Assembly: GCA_033063855.1 (NCBI GenBank)
Contig: CP093830.1
Coordinates: forward strand, 8,556,854-8,620,853
Direction of reading: 5' to 3'
Source: Smittia aterrima
Taxonomy: Eukaryota; Arthropoda; Insecta; Diptera; Chironomidae
DNA length: 64,000 nucleotides
Part shown: one piece after another, positions 22,508 to 33,605 of the stretch
How the letters are laid out: every line of letters begins with the position of its first letter
Numbering within the stretch: the first letter of the stretch is position 1
Position numbers and translations under genes: made by a program
The notes under the pieces: generated by a model
Databases searched by the model: none
What the model was told of the DNA's origin: nothing
Seen by the model: only the letters and a program-made list of their open reading frames with translations

Positions 22508-23337
22508 CTATTGTCCAACTAACTTCCCAAGCTTGTCCCAAATCTTACGATTTTTTGGATTTGTTTCGAAGAGATTTCGAATCATATAAACTTGAAGAGA
22601 CCCAACTCCGAGCAACAGAAAGATGATACAGACACTAATGAGACTGACACGAGAGTTAGTGAGCTCAGCCAGATTCCTATCACGGGCTTCGTAACTTCTA
22701 AGCATATCTTGCGTTTGTCTGGCTTTTGTAATATGACCGCGAACGATGTGAATGATGTCGAGGATATCTTGAACTTTCATTTCATAAAACTCCTCAGGCG
22801 ATAATCCCTCGAGATCAGAGAATTGAGTTTCTCCATCAGACAAAGGATTATCAGGATCTTCCTGGAGCAGCTCAAAGAAAACTGTTTTCCTATTGAAAGT
22901 ACTGATCGTGTTGTCGAAGCAAATCTTTATTTCTCCTCCAGCATGCTTTTGCTCGTAACTAGAAAATAAATATTTTTTATTAAGATGCAAACAAAGATAA
23001 GACAATCATTCTCACCGGTGTATGTTGTCTGATTTCTTGTAGTCAACTGCAAGTATTCTGCCATCAAGTGACAACTCAAAGTTTATGTCGAGGTCACCGT
23101 TTCCTCCATCAATCACTTGATACTCAATATCGATGATAAAGTTTGGTTCTACAAAATAATTTTAAAATTCTTCTTTGTAAAACTAAATTTAAATTTTCTT
23201 ATCTCACCAATTCGCTCAAAGAAGCATTCTCGTTCTTTTGCGTTGACATGGATGGTCATCTCGCGCTCTAAACATGATACGTAGCTGGACAGAGCGATGA
23301 TAAGCGTAATCGTTAAGGAAATATTTGGTAAATTCAT
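22508..23337 (-). CDS. p24/TMED gamma-type cargo receptor, frame interrupted
   Basis: Type I membrane protein of the emp24/gp25L/p24 family, which sorts cargo between ER and Golgi in COPI/COPII vesicles. Exons: 23337-23208, 23149-23016 and 22958-22508. It has a signal peptide (MNLPNISLTITLIIALSSYV), a GOLD domain with Cys residues in ECFFERI and IKICFDN, a coiled coil and a membrane helix (VSLISVCIIFLLLGVGS). The cytosolic tail lacks a dilysine motif. In exon 2 the frame reads IEYQVIDGG, then one extra A in a run of four (plus-strand tttt at 23100-23103) shifts it to a TGA. Dropping one A restores NGDLDINFEL and all downstream phases, giving 237 aa. This is either an assembly indel or a real lesion. 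It resembles TMED1/5/6. Confidence 0.85.
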
Positions 23338-23446
23338 TTTTTGCCCGGAGTTTTGTGAAATAAAAATAATTTCCGGTGCAAGTTTATTGAAAACGTCCAA
23401 AGGTTGTTTACAAAAAATACAAAGCGAGCATTTGCGGAATTATTAA
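23338..23446. promoter_or_regulatory. bidirectional promoter of p24 and ZAD gene 1
   Basis: Only 109 bp separate the two start codons. A diverged copy of this interval lies at about 27116-27223, ahead of the second ZAD gene, sharing GGTGCAAGTTT, AAAACGTCCAAAG and AGCGAGCATTTGCGGAATT. Confidence 0.6.
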
Positions 23447-25008
23447 ATGTGGTCTGATGTTGAGTCTTGGTGCCGCTGTTGCGGAAGTTTATCAGGAACT
23501 GTCTTAATGACTCACGAACTGGAGATTGTCATGGCTGATCTGTTCAAGGTGAAATAATTATTTTCTAACTTTTTATTAATTTTAATGACATTGATTGATT
23601 TTAGATTGAAGCTGCTCAAAAACTTCTCTGCTCGGAGTGTGCAACATTTTTGAATGAGATAATTGCATTTAAATCAAAAACAAATGTTGTTCAAGAAATG
23701 TTTGAAGAGCTGCAAAAAATCGAGTCATCGCCAGAACATTTGAATTTAATTCGATCAAACTATGGACTTGAACAAGGAGGAATGGAAATTCAGGAAGCTG
23801 ATGAAATAATGAAAGAAGAAGTCGATCATGAAGAATATTCATCAGACTTCGAGATAGTTGGCGAATACATCGACGAAGGAGAATTTATTGAAACCGAAGA
23901 ACACAAACCAAAGCAATGTCCAAAGCCTGTGCAAAAGACTGAAAGCGAAAAGCTTTACGAATTCAAGTGCCACATCTGTAATCTGGAGTTTCCAAAGATG
24001 AATTTACTGTCAGTTCATTGTCGAACGCATTCACCGGATACTCTGCCGCAAGTCTTGTGTCCGTGGTGTGGAGTTGTTCTTAACTCTTGGAAACGATGTC
24101 AAGCTCATAAATCCAAGCACATCAGAGAATCCGACGAATTCCTTTGCCAAATCTGTAATGTTTCTTACAAGAAAAAGATTACATTCGACAAACACATTGC
24201 ATCAAAGCACGGACCAGATGCAGTTCGATTTATTTGTTCGCAATGCGGAAAGGAATTCAAAGAACGAAATATTTTGAAGAATCACGAAAAGATTCATTTG
24301 CCTGATGAGTTAAAGCTAAAGCATCCTTGTCTTGACTGCGGCAAGAAGTTCGTGAATTCACATTGCCTTAAAATTCATGTAGCAAGAGTCCACGAAAGAG
24401 TCGCCTTACATACTTGCGAGCTGTGTGGAAAAGGATGTATTACTAAAAGCGATTTAAAGTGGCACATGGTAAGATTGTTTCAGAGATTTTCGACTTCCTC
24501 ATTATTTCTCATTTCATTTCGTAGGACAAACACGTTGAGGAACGAAACTTTGAATGTGAGCTTTGTCATCTGAAGTTCAAGAGCACAAATTCGCTGAGAA
24601 TCCATAAACGCCGACATTTTAGTCAAGATAAGAAAATAGTTTGTCCAATCTGCAGTAAAGAATTCTTTTCGAGCGCTGCGCTGAGCAATCACAAGTTAGT
24701 TCATTCAGACGTTAAACGATACAAATGCTTTTGCGGAAACGAATATAAGCGACTGGAGTCTTACAAATGTCACGTCAATTCAAGTCACACTGGCGAAGTA
24801 AGCGATAATCGAGTCTTGTAGTAACATCAACCTATTTTCATTTTATTTGTAGCGACCTTTCAGCTGTTTGTGGTGTAGCCGAACATTTGTGAACTCTGCC
24901 AATTGTCGAAAACATAAACTCAAAGATCATCCAACAGAAGTAGCCGCTTTTGAAGCCATCAATGGAAAGAAAGGGATCTCACTTGCAGTGAAAACTCAAA
25001 CGAACTGA
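23447..25008 (+). CDS. ZAD C2H2 zinc-finger protein with ten fingers
   Basis: Insect-type DNA-binding protein of 464 aa. Exons: 23447-23548, 23605-24468, 24525-24797 and 24853-25008. The ZAD (zinc-finger-associated domain, a dimerisation module) has its cysteine pairs in WCRCC near residue 9 and LLCSEC near residue 43, split by intron 1. An acidic linker follows (one unit containing EYSSDFEIVGEY). Ten C2H2 or C2H2-like fingers follow, from FKCHICNLEF to FSCLWCSRTF; the ninth has a CxC start. It is paralogous to the ZAD-KLF gene 3.8 kb downstream, which shares its promoter, ZAD, linker and first two fingers. Confidence 0.9.
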
Positions 25009-25121
25009 GATCTCAAGATATTCGATGAAAGAAAATAAAAATCGTACTATTGATTTAAAACTATTCGATTCACTAAGAACTTTTTTTATTGAAAACTTCT
25101 ATACACGACAGAGCTGTTCGC

Positions 25122-25621
25122 TTAATATTTGTGGGGTCTTACTGGTCGCTCAGGATCGAAAAGCTTTGGATCTTTCAAGTAAGAAACGTCTTTATGGAAA
25201 TATCCCATGAGAGCACAACTTTGCGCTTTGGTGATCTCTGCTTCAACCCTCTCTTGCATATGTTTACATAATCCCGTAATGTGACGTCCATAGATTCTTC
25301 CGGTGAAAGGAGATTGAAATTGCGAAAGAAGTCTCACGTTCTTGTAATCGGGTTGGATGTTGTTTTTGCATAAAATGCACTGCTTCCTCTCTTTCTGGAA
25401 CGGGTTTGCCATTTCAACGGGTTGATCATCATGAGAAGAGGCTCCTGAATCTGAAGCACTTGACAAGAATCGATGAGCGGCGATTTTGCTCTGAGCTTGA
25501 AAGGAAATTGATATTTATGAATTACAAAGAGATTATTAAACAATTGTTCATTCTTACTGTTTGTAGTGGCTCGTAGGGCCAGATGACAGCGAGTGGATCG
25601 TAAAACAGCTCGTAAAAACAT
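25122..25621 (-). CDS. mRpS18C: mitochondrial ribosomal protein bS18m (MRPS18C)
   Basis: Small-subunit mitoribosome protein of 145 aa. Exons 25621-25558 and 25495-25122. An N-terminal basic, Arg-rich transit peptide (MFLRAVLRSTRC) is followed by the S18 core: CILCKNNI, DYKNVRLLSQF, TGRIYGRHITGLC. The Cys residues fit the zinc-binding form. The acceptor chosen for exon 2 (CAAG|CTCAG) is the one that keeps frame. It shares a 126-bp head-to-head promoter with Sas10. Confidence 0.93.
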
Positions 25622-25747
25622 TTTAAATTGATTTTTTTCAAAATTCACGATTTTTGTTTTTAATATTTTCAGCTGCAGCTCAGCCGAGTAACCACGAGAA
25701 AATAAAAATTATCTTGTTGTGAATTTAAAAAAGGATCTGCAGTGAAA

Positions 25748-27001
25748 ATGGCAGACAAACTTAGTCTCGAATACGGAGATGATTACGAAGTGTCGGATTC
25801 AGATGATGGATACACAGAACGAGAGAAAAATTTGTTAAAGAAAGCGCGAAAAGGCAAAAAAGTTGAATCCGACGACGAAGAAGTTCTTGCTTTCGATGAA
25901 GACGATTCCGATCCAGAGAAGTTTGAAGCGGAAAGTGATTTCGATGAGCCAGCAGACGATGGCGATGATCTTCCTGACGACAGAGCTTGGGGAAAAAAGA
26001 AATCAGCTTTCTACAACACAGACTTCCAAGACAACGATTACAGAGGTTACACCGAACGAGAAGAAGAGAAGGCAAACCAGGAGCAAGCAGAAGCTCTTCA
26101 AATCCAAAAGCGATTAGCCAACGAGTTGAATGAAAATGATTTCAACCTTGACATGTTCGTGCTTCCAGAATCAGAAGCACCGGAAGAGACGTTAGTGAAA
26201 TCAACAAAAACAGATTTATCAGACCTCAGTAGAAAGCAAAAGATTGCAGCGTTCAAAGCTGAAGCTCCAGAGTTTGACGGATTAGTACAAGACTTTGAAG
26301 AAAGATTCTCTGAAAGCAAAGACTTGCTCGTTCCTGCGTTAGAGCTTTTAAAATCGGTCGACTTTCCAAACCATCCAATGATCGAGTTTGTTGAATGTAG
26401 AAATCAACTGATCGTCAACTATTGCACGAACATTTCATTTTACTTGATGCTGAAAGCAAAACGTGTGAAGGTGCGCAATCATCCAGTTGTCAAGCGTTTG
26501 ATACAATTCCGGCAACTGATCTGTCAAATTGACGACATCTTCGAGTATGTTGTTAAGCCTCAACTAGAAATCCTTTTAGCAGAAACTGAAGATGACGAAA
26601 GCCCCAAGTTGATGATGCTACAAAACCTTAAGGCTCAACTTGAAAGCAGTGACATGCAAGAAGGAACATCAGAGGAAGGCGATGAAGACGTTCAACCTCT
26701 GTTCAACCAGAAAGATTTATCAGAGAGTGAAGATGAAGGCGGAGTTGAGAAAATGGATGAAGAACAAATCGATCCTAATTCGAAACGACAAATCACCAGA
26801 CAGATTGCAAAGAATCGAGGACTCACAGCGACGAAGCGTCGGGAACTTCGTAATCCACGAGTCAAGAACAAGAATAAATATCGCAAGGCTGTCATTCGTC
26901 GTAAGGGAGCAGTTAGAGAAGTTAAATCTAAAGTTGAGCTTTATCGAGGAGAAGCTTCAGGAGTCAAGACTCATCTCAAGCGCAGTATCACAATCAAATA
27001 A
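25748..27001 (+). CDS. Sas10: Sas10/UTP3, small-subunit processome factor
   Basis: Nucleolar protein needed for early cleavage of pre-rRNA in the U3 snoRNP / SSU processome. Single exon, 417 aa, starting at ATG 25748 (an upstream in-frame GTG is ignored). A long acidic N-terminus (for example DDSDPEKFEAESDFDEPADD) is followed by the Sas10/Utp3/C1D domain at about 180-265 (NQLIVNYCTNISFYLMLKAK). The C-terminal Sas10 domain has RQIAKNRGLTATKRRELRNP and KSKVELYRGEASGVKT. Confidence 0.95.
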   Translation: MADKLSLEYGDDYEVSDSDDGYTEREKNLLKKARKGKKVESDDEEVLAFDEDDSDPEKFEAESDFDEPADDGDDLPDDRAWGKKKSAFYNTDFQDNDYRGYTEREEEKANQEQAEALQIQKRLANELNENDFNLDMFVLPESEAPEETLVKSTKTDLSDLSRKQKIAAFKAEAPEFDGLVQDFEERFSESKDLLVPALELLKSVDFPNHPMIEFVECRNQLIVNYCTNISFYLMLKAKRVKVRNHPVVKRLIQFRQLICQIDDIFEYVVKPQLEILLAETEDDESPKLMMLQNLKAQLESSDMQEGTSEEGDEDVQPLFNQKDLSESEDEGGVEKMDEEQIDPNSKRQITRQIAKNRGLTATKRRELRNPRVKNKNKYRKAVIRRKGAVREVKSKVELYRGEASGVKTHLKRSITIK

Positions 27002-27059
27002 ATTTAATTATCAAATTTATTTTCTTATTGGATTCTAATAAAAAAAATGAAATCAAAAA

Positions 27060-27115
27060 CGTTCTCTTGTGCTGACATGGTAATCTCGCGATATCGAAAT
27101 ATTTGCTAAATTCAT
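27060..27115 (-). pseudogene. relic of p24/TMED exon 1
   Basis: On the minus strand, ATG at 27115 starts MNLANIS, matching MNLPNIS of the real p24 gene. It then skips the signal-peptide core and resumes with a diverged copy of the EMTIHVNAKERE segment. No further p24 exons follow. It is the truncated passenger of the duplication that created the second ZAD gene together with its promoter. Confidence 0.65.
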
Positions 27116-27223
27116 TTTTTGGTTTTGAAGAATAAAAAAAAATTCGGTGCAAGTTTTTGGAAAACGTCCAAAGATTGTTTACATCAACAAAAAAAAGCGA
27201 GCATTTGCGGAATTGTTAATTAA

Positions 27224-29517
27224 ATGTTGCCTGCTGTTGAGTCTTGGTGCCGCTGTTGCGGAAGTTTATTGGCAACTGTTTTAGTGACTCGCGAGATGGA
27301 GATTATCATGGTCAGATTGTCAGACCTATTTAGGGTGAATTAATTAATTCTTATCTTTTTATTAATTTTAATGACTGATTGATTTTAGCCCGAATTTGCT
27401 CAGAAACATCTTTGCTCGGAGTGCGCAAACTTCTTAAATGAGATAATTGCATTCAAATCAATGACAAATGTTGTCCAGGAAATGTTAGAAGAGCTGCAAA
27501 AAATTGAATTATCAAACAAAAAGCATTTGAAATTAATTCGATTAAAGTATGGACCTGAAAAAGGAGGAATAGAAATTCAGGATGCTGAGGAAATAACGAA
27601 AGATGAAGAAGTCAAACATGATGATTATTCAGCAGACGTAGAGATAATTGGCTTTAGCGACTTCATTGAACCAGGGCATGAACCAGGAGAAATTAAAATC
27701 TTTGAAGCTGATGAAACAATGAAAGAAAAAGAAGTCAATCATGAAGATAGTTCATCAGACTTCGAGATAGTTGGCGAATACATTGACGAAGGAGAATGTA
27801 TTGAAACCGGAGAACACAAACCAAAGCAAAGTCAGAAGACAAAGCCAGTGCAAAATATTGAAATTGTGGAAGCTGATGAAGAAGTGAAACATAAAAAATA
27901 CTCAGCAGACATCAAGATTGTTGATTATAGCGACTTCATTGAACCAGGACATGAACCAGTAGAAACTGAAATCTTGGATTCTGATGAAACAATGAAAGAA
28001 AAAGAAGTCAATCATGAAGATTATTCATTAGACTTCGAGATGGTTGGCGAATACATTGAAGGAGGATTTATTGAAACCGAAAAAAACAATCCTGAGCAAA
28101 GTCAGAAGACGAAGCCAGTGTTAAATATTGAAATTCTGGAAGCTGATGAAGAAGTGAAACATAAAAAATACTCAGCAGACATCAAGATTGTTGATTATAG
28201 CGACTTCATTGAACCAGGACATGAACCAGTAGAAACTGAAATCTTGGATTCTGATGAAACAATGAAAGAAAAAGAAGTCAACCATGAAGATTATTCATCA
28301 GACTTCGAGATGGTTGACGAATACATTGAAGGAGGATTTATTGAAACCGAAAAAAACAAACCAGAGCAAAGTCAGAAGACAAAGCCAGTGCAAAATATTG
28401 AAATTCTGAAAGCAGACGAAGAACTGAAACATAAAAAATACTCAGCGGACATTGAGATTGTTGACTATAGCGACTACATTGAACCAGGACATGAACCAGT
28501 AGAAATTGAAATTCAGGAAGCTGATGAAACAATGAAAGAAGTCAATCATGAATATTATTCATCAGACTTCGATATGGTTTGCGAATACATTGAAGGAGGA
28601 TTTATTGAAACCGAAAAAAACGAACCAGAGCAAAGTCAGAAGACAAAACCAGTGCAAAAGACTGAAAGCGAAAAGCTTTACGAATTCAAGTGCCACATCT
28701 GTAATCTGGAGTTTCCAAAAATGAACTTACTGTCAGATCATTGTCGAACGCATTCACCGAATACTCGTCCTCAACTCTTGTGTCCATGGTGCGGAGTTGT
28801 TCTTAACTCTTGGAAACAGTGTCAGGATCATAAATTCCAGCACAACTCAAGTGTGACGAAAATACTTCAGAACCACAGCCAGAGCTTCCATTCAACGCAA
28901 ATAACGCAGAAAGGAGTAAACGCACAGAAACACTCGAATCAAACAGGTAAGAGCTAAATAACTAAATATTTCATTAAACCTCGATGAATCAAGATTCACT
29001 CCGTCTTTCAGAAAAGAAACACAAATGTCCAATTCCCGGGTGTGAAAAAGCCTACACAAAGCGTTCACACCTAAAGACTCATGAACGAACACATACAGGT
29101 AACATTGGAACATTTTCATAGCACAAAGCGAGCGAAATATTATTAAATGCTTGATTGGATGAATGAAACTATTAATGAAAGTTGGTCGACAGTAGTTAAA
29201 AGCTTCTAAGAAAAGCTAGTCCTTTCCTAATCGCGCTCTTGATGGAATGTTGTTGGGTTCTTTGCTTTAACTTTATTAATTATTTTTTTCTTCTCATCTT
29301 CATGTCTCTAGGTGAGAAGCCCTTCAAATGCTCTTGGGAAGGCTGTGAGTGGAAATTCGCTCGTAGTGATGAACGGAAAAGACATTTCCGAAAGCACACG
29401 GGAGAAAAGCCATTTAAATGCCCACACTGCGCTCTTGGTTTCAGTCGTGGTGACCATTTTGCGTTGCACATGAAAAAACACATCGTATCTAAGATTAATT
29501 ATTGCAGTAAGTCATAA
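27224..29517 (+). CDS. chimeric ZAD protein with KLF-type C-terminal fingers
   Basis: Predicted 653-aa transcription factor. Exons: 27224-27334, 27389-28946, 29012-29098 and 29312-29517, all in phase. The N-terminal ZAD (WCRCC and HLCSEC) and two fingers (FKCHICNLEF, LLCPWCGVV) are paralogous to ZAD gene 1. Between them are four acidic repeats of about 90 residues. From residue 557 the protein changes to a Kruppel-like factor triad: KCPIPGCEKAYTKRSHLKTH, FKCSWEGCEWKFARSDERKR, then CPHCALGFSRGDHFALH, with HTGEKPFKC linkers. That predicts GC-box/CACCC-type binding. ZAD gene 1 instead has eight other fingers here. Separate transcription of exons 3-4 is possible but the splice phases join cleanly. 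Confidence 0.82.
27590..28660 (+). repeat. intragenic acidic repeat, four units of about 270 bp
   Basis: The CTCAGCAGAC-type word recurs at 27628, 27901, 28171 and 28441, with periods of 273, 270 and 270 bp (91, 90 and 90 codons). Each unit encodes variants of YSADIKIVDYSDFIEPGHEP, an ETMKEKEVNHED stretch and an EYIEGGFIETE stretch. All periods are multiples of three, so frame is kept. ZAD gene 1 has one partial unit. Confidence 0.9.
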
Positions 29518-29589
29518 TAAATGTAATTCTCAAAATTATTTTATTATTGAATTCTTAATAAAAAAAATATGAAATCGAAAAGCACAAAA

Positions 29590-32240
29590 TTATTTCAAAA
29601 GCATTTTCCTGAAATCATCATTTGACATCGCGGGTTGACTTGGAGGTGGAACTGACGATGGATCCTTTGTCGCTGCTTTTTGAACAGATGCGGGAACAAA
29701 TGAAATTCGTGACTTCTGCTCGGGTCGGGCAGTGTGAGGTCGAGCCGAGCTGAAGTTTGAGGATTTTCCAACAGTTGGCGGAGCTGAGATTGCAACTGTT
29801 AAAACTCTTTCCATGTGCTCTTTCTGATCCATTTTCATAACAGCTGTCGAAGCTGATTTGGCATCTTCATATTCAATGTAAGCAATTCCTTTTGACTTTC
29901 CGTTTCTAAAACAATAAAAAAAAAACTTAGAAATTTTCAAACAATTTCAACAAGAAAAGTGAACTTACTTCATGGTAACAAGTCGAACATCTTTGATCGC
30001 ACCAAATTCGCTAAATAATTTCCTTAAATCCTCACTCGTTGCTTCAAAAGAAATTCCTTTCACAAAGATTTTATTCGGCTCGACCTTTTGAGCATATTTG
30101 AAGCCTCCTTCTCGGTTTTGTTTGTCACGTTCGCATTTGGAAATGAACACAGGTCGGCCATGAAGAAGTTTACGATCCAGAGACAAAGCTTTTTGAACAT
30201 CTTCTTCAGTTGCGAGCTCAGCAAATCTGCAAATTAAGAAAATCTAGATTTGATAATAAAGAAAGTAAAATCCGATCTTACCCAAATCCTCGACTCTTTC
30301 CTTTGTCAGTGGTAATCAAGTTGAAATTCACGATGGAAATTTCAGGGAATCCTTCTTTTAAGTCATCAGTGTTTACGTTGTAATCCAAGTTGCTGAAGAA
30401 AACTCGAATGTTATCTTTCTTTGGGTCTATTTCGACCTTCTCTCGAATGACTGGAGATGCTAATGACAGCTTTTGGAAATCTTCTTTGTTAACGAAGTTG
30501 GAATCTTTTGCTTTCTTGCTTTGCTGAGGATGATCGTCTTCAGCTTTTCTTTTGCCATCGGTCTTGACTTTTGGAATGAAGTTTTTCTTGCGATGTTGTT
30601 GCAGAGCTTTGTTACAAACTTCTTGGCAAGATTGAAGATGATCTAATGATCCAAAACATCTCTCAAATCTAATCCAACTCGATGCCAATGTCGGAAGATC
30701 ATTAAGTTCATGGATTTTTAAAGCACGTTTGTAAACCAGTCGAGATGCATCGACGCCTCGATGTTGATGTTCAAGTTGAGCATACTCAAGCCAAAGTCCT
30801 GTTTTTGTGGAATTCTCGTTGCTCTCCATTACTGTGTTCCATAATTGTTTCCCTTGATCGACGTCTTTAAGCTTCGCGTACTCAATTCGTCCCCAAAATC
30901 TCAAAATTTCGCAGTCACAATCGGCGAGATCACCGAATTGCCATCCTAAAGTATTCCAAGCGTGATTGAAGTTCTTTCGAAGATTTTCTTTTTCATTCTC
31001 ATCTGCAAAGTTTGTAACTCGAGCAAGATATGTCAAATACTCCAACCAGACCTTTACAATCGGAGCTGCATCGTTATATTGAATAGCGCAAGCGGTTTCT
31101 AAAATCTTTTGAATCTCTGCACGAGGCTCCTTCTTTGCTTCAAAAATTCTCATCTTTTCGATGTAAAGATCAGCGCTCCAACTGCAATTACGCAATCCTC
31201 GATCAACTATGTCGAGTTCGGTTTGCTTGAAGATTAAAGATTTATTTGATTCGACTGGTGACCAATCCGTTGATCGATTCTGAATGTAGTTAAGATACAG
31301 TTTCCACACAGACTCGTTTAAGCAACACGCAGTGATCATTCTCTCGTAAAGAATTTGAACGTATTCCTCCTCTAAATCCTTAGCGCAATCGTTGATGTAA
31401 CTTTTGTATGTTTCCACTCGTTCTTGATGTGATTTTGTTTCGAGTTTTGAAAGCTTTTGTTCGAATGGCTGTACCATTTGAAGGATCTTCTTGGTTTCTT
31501 TGACTTCTTTCTCGATTGAGCTTCGGTCGAAATTTTCAAGTTGATCGTTGTACTTTTCAACGAAATCACGAAACTCAGTGTAAGTTAGTTGAATTTGACT
31601 CAAAGGAAGAAGAAGCTCTTCCTTGAATCGTTTGATGATCCTTTTGTATTTCTCTGGTGAGTCAGGCTCGCGTCTCATGTAATCGTCTCGCCACGCTGCC
31701 CAGATCAAACGTCCCTTTGTAAACTCAAAGCCATAAGCCGGCAGCAATTCATTCCAAATCTCTTTCGCTTTAGAATCATCACACCGGGAAGCAAGGCAAG
31801 CGTACTCAAGAGCAACGTCGATGCTGTAGTAATCCTTGAGAGCTCTTTGGAAGAGAATTTGAAGCTTTGCGATTTCTGATTCACTATGTGCTACTGAACT
31901 TTCAACTTTAAGATATCGAAGCCAAATTTCTGGAGAAATGGGAAATGCTAGTGAGAACAATTCGATGCTTTGACGAATTTTGTCGAGATCAGAGAGATCG
32001 TGTGCGATATCGATCTGAAATATTTATTTATTAAAAAACCGGAAATGCCAAAATGATTAATGTTGAACTCACCAATAAGACATATTCGTCATAATTGTTC
32101 TTATTTAATTCGATATTTGCTAACGAATCGATGAAATTTTTCGTGAGCTTTAATTCGCTATCTTCACTTTCCGAGATCGAATCATCATCTTCTTCGTCGT
32201 CCTCGACTAGAGAGTCAGCCATTGATTCATCTTCACTCAT
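29590..32240 (-). CDS. Rnp4F: SART3/PRP24-type U4/U6 recycling factor
   Basis: Nuclear RNA-binding protein that reassembles U4/U6 snRNPs and recruits deubiquitinases to the spliceosome. Four exons: 32240-32073, 32014-30282, 30226-29969 and 29905-29590, giving 824 aa. It has an acidic N-terminus, a long array of HAT repeats (W..Y....E patterns such as VWKLYLNYI and GLWLEYAQLE), a basic KRKAEDD-type stretch, RRM1 (IRVFFSNLDY), RRM2 (KIFVKGISFE with IKDVRLVTMK), and the C-terminal Lsm-interaction motif FRKMLLK at the very end. It is head-to-head with FBXO9, 177 bp apart. Confidence 0.95.
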
Positions 32241-32417
32241 TTTTAAACCTTTATTTCACGTATTTGATTCTCGATTTTAAAAAGTATTTTGCAATCGTTT
32301 TTTGAACAAAGTTGTAAACAAACTTTTTTGAACAGTTCCAGTCCCCTCGCGTTTATACAATTTTTATTTTTGATCATTCTTTCTCTTAAAATTAGAATAA
32401 ATATTAGCTAATCAGAC

Positions 32418-33605
32418 ATGGAAGAAAACGGGAACGAAGAAGTGAATGAAGAGGTTTTATCAGAATTCCGAAACCAGTGGCGACAAGAGCTACAACAAGA
32501 CACAAACTCATCAACGCAAGCGAGTGATGAATTCGAGGAAGCTAAGAAATTGTTTCAACAAGGAGTTGAGCTCGAGCGTAAAGGGAAGTGTTTTGAAGCC
32601 GTTAGGCATTACCGTAGAGCCGTCCAGCTTGTTCCTGACATCGAGTATAAAATTTACAGTCAACAAGTCGAGAGAAAAGAGTTGGCAAAGAAAAAAGCAG
32701 AGATCGACAATCTTCCCAGTTCGTCACGTCGCGATAGTGACGACAATGAAGTTGACAATCTCGTCGAGCTATTCCAGAGAGATCTTTCTTTGAACAGTCA
32801 AGGAATTTGTGAATCAACTTTCTCTGCCGGTACAATTTCAACAAGTCTTCACATTTCTTGCTTGCCATTCGAAGTGTTTGTTCTCATCTTAAAATGGGTT
32901 GTCTCCAACGACCTTGACTTTAAAAGTCTCGAGAGATTCGGTCATGTCTGTAAAGGATTTTATTTGTTGACAAGGGATCAAGAGATTTGGAAACTAGCTT
33001 GTATCAAAGTTTGGGGATCGAATGTCTCGCCACTGACCAACTCAACATGGAGAGAAATGTTCTTGACTCGACCTCGCGTCAACTTCAACGGCTGTTACAT
33101 CAGCAAAATAAATTATCAGAGATTAGGAGAAAATTCTTATCAAGATCAATTCTATCGACCCCTCCAAACCGTTGAGTACTTCAGATTGATTCGATTCCTT
33201 CCCAACGGAAAATTGTTGATGATGACATCGGCCGATGAACTTCAAACAAGTGTCACCAAGCTCAAAAATGTAAACAATGCAATGAATTCACGAGACGTCC
33301 TAAAAGGTGAATATCACTACCAAGATAACACTGTGCTCATTGTGATAAAGAAGCAAACAACTGCAAATCAAAAGTTTAAAAGGAAAGTCTTTACTGAAAG
33401 CGAAACGTTGACTTTCCTTATCGAGCTGGAAATCAATGACATGCTCAAGAAAAAGTTTGTTAAGCTTACATGGAGACACTACATGATCTCGCAAGGATTA
33501 ACCGATGACGAATTTGATCTGCGATCTAGTTCAAAGTACCCACCATTCTATTTTTCCGCCGTGAAAAGTTTCCACCAAGATTCGAATGAATGCCTGAAAG
33601 TTTAG
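32418..33605 (+). CDS. F-box only protein 9 (FBXO9)
   Basis: Substrate receptor of an SCF ubiquitin ligase; the vertebrate orthologue marks Tel2/Tti1 for degradation. Single exon, 395 aa. A TPR-like helical pair lies at about 38-80 (AKKLFQQGVELERKGKCFEA then YRRAVQLVPD). The F-box is at about 148-200 (SCLPFEVFVLILKWVVSNDL then WKLACIKVWG). The C-terminal FBXO9 beta domain includes RVNFNGCYISKINYQR and EYFRLIRFLPNG. Confidence 0.93.
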   Translation: MEENGNEEVNEEVLSEFRNQWRQELQQDTNSSTQASDEFEEAKKLFQQGVELERKGKCFEAVRHYRRAVQLVPDIEYKIYSQQVERKELAKKKAEIDNLPSSSRRDSDDNEVDNLVELFQRDLSLNSQGICESTFSAGTISTSLHISCLPFEVFVLILKWVVSNDLDFKSLERFGHVCKGFYLLTRDQEIWKLACIKVWGSNVSPLTNSTWREMFLTRPRVNFNGCYISKINYQRLGENSYQDQFYRPLQTVEYFRLIRFLPNGKLLMMTSADELQTSVTKLKNVNNAMNSRDVLKGEYHYQDNTVLIVIKKQTTANQKFKRKVFTESETLTFLIELEINDMLKKKFVKLTWRHYMISQGLTDDEFDLRSSSKYPPFYFSAVKSFHQDSNECLKV

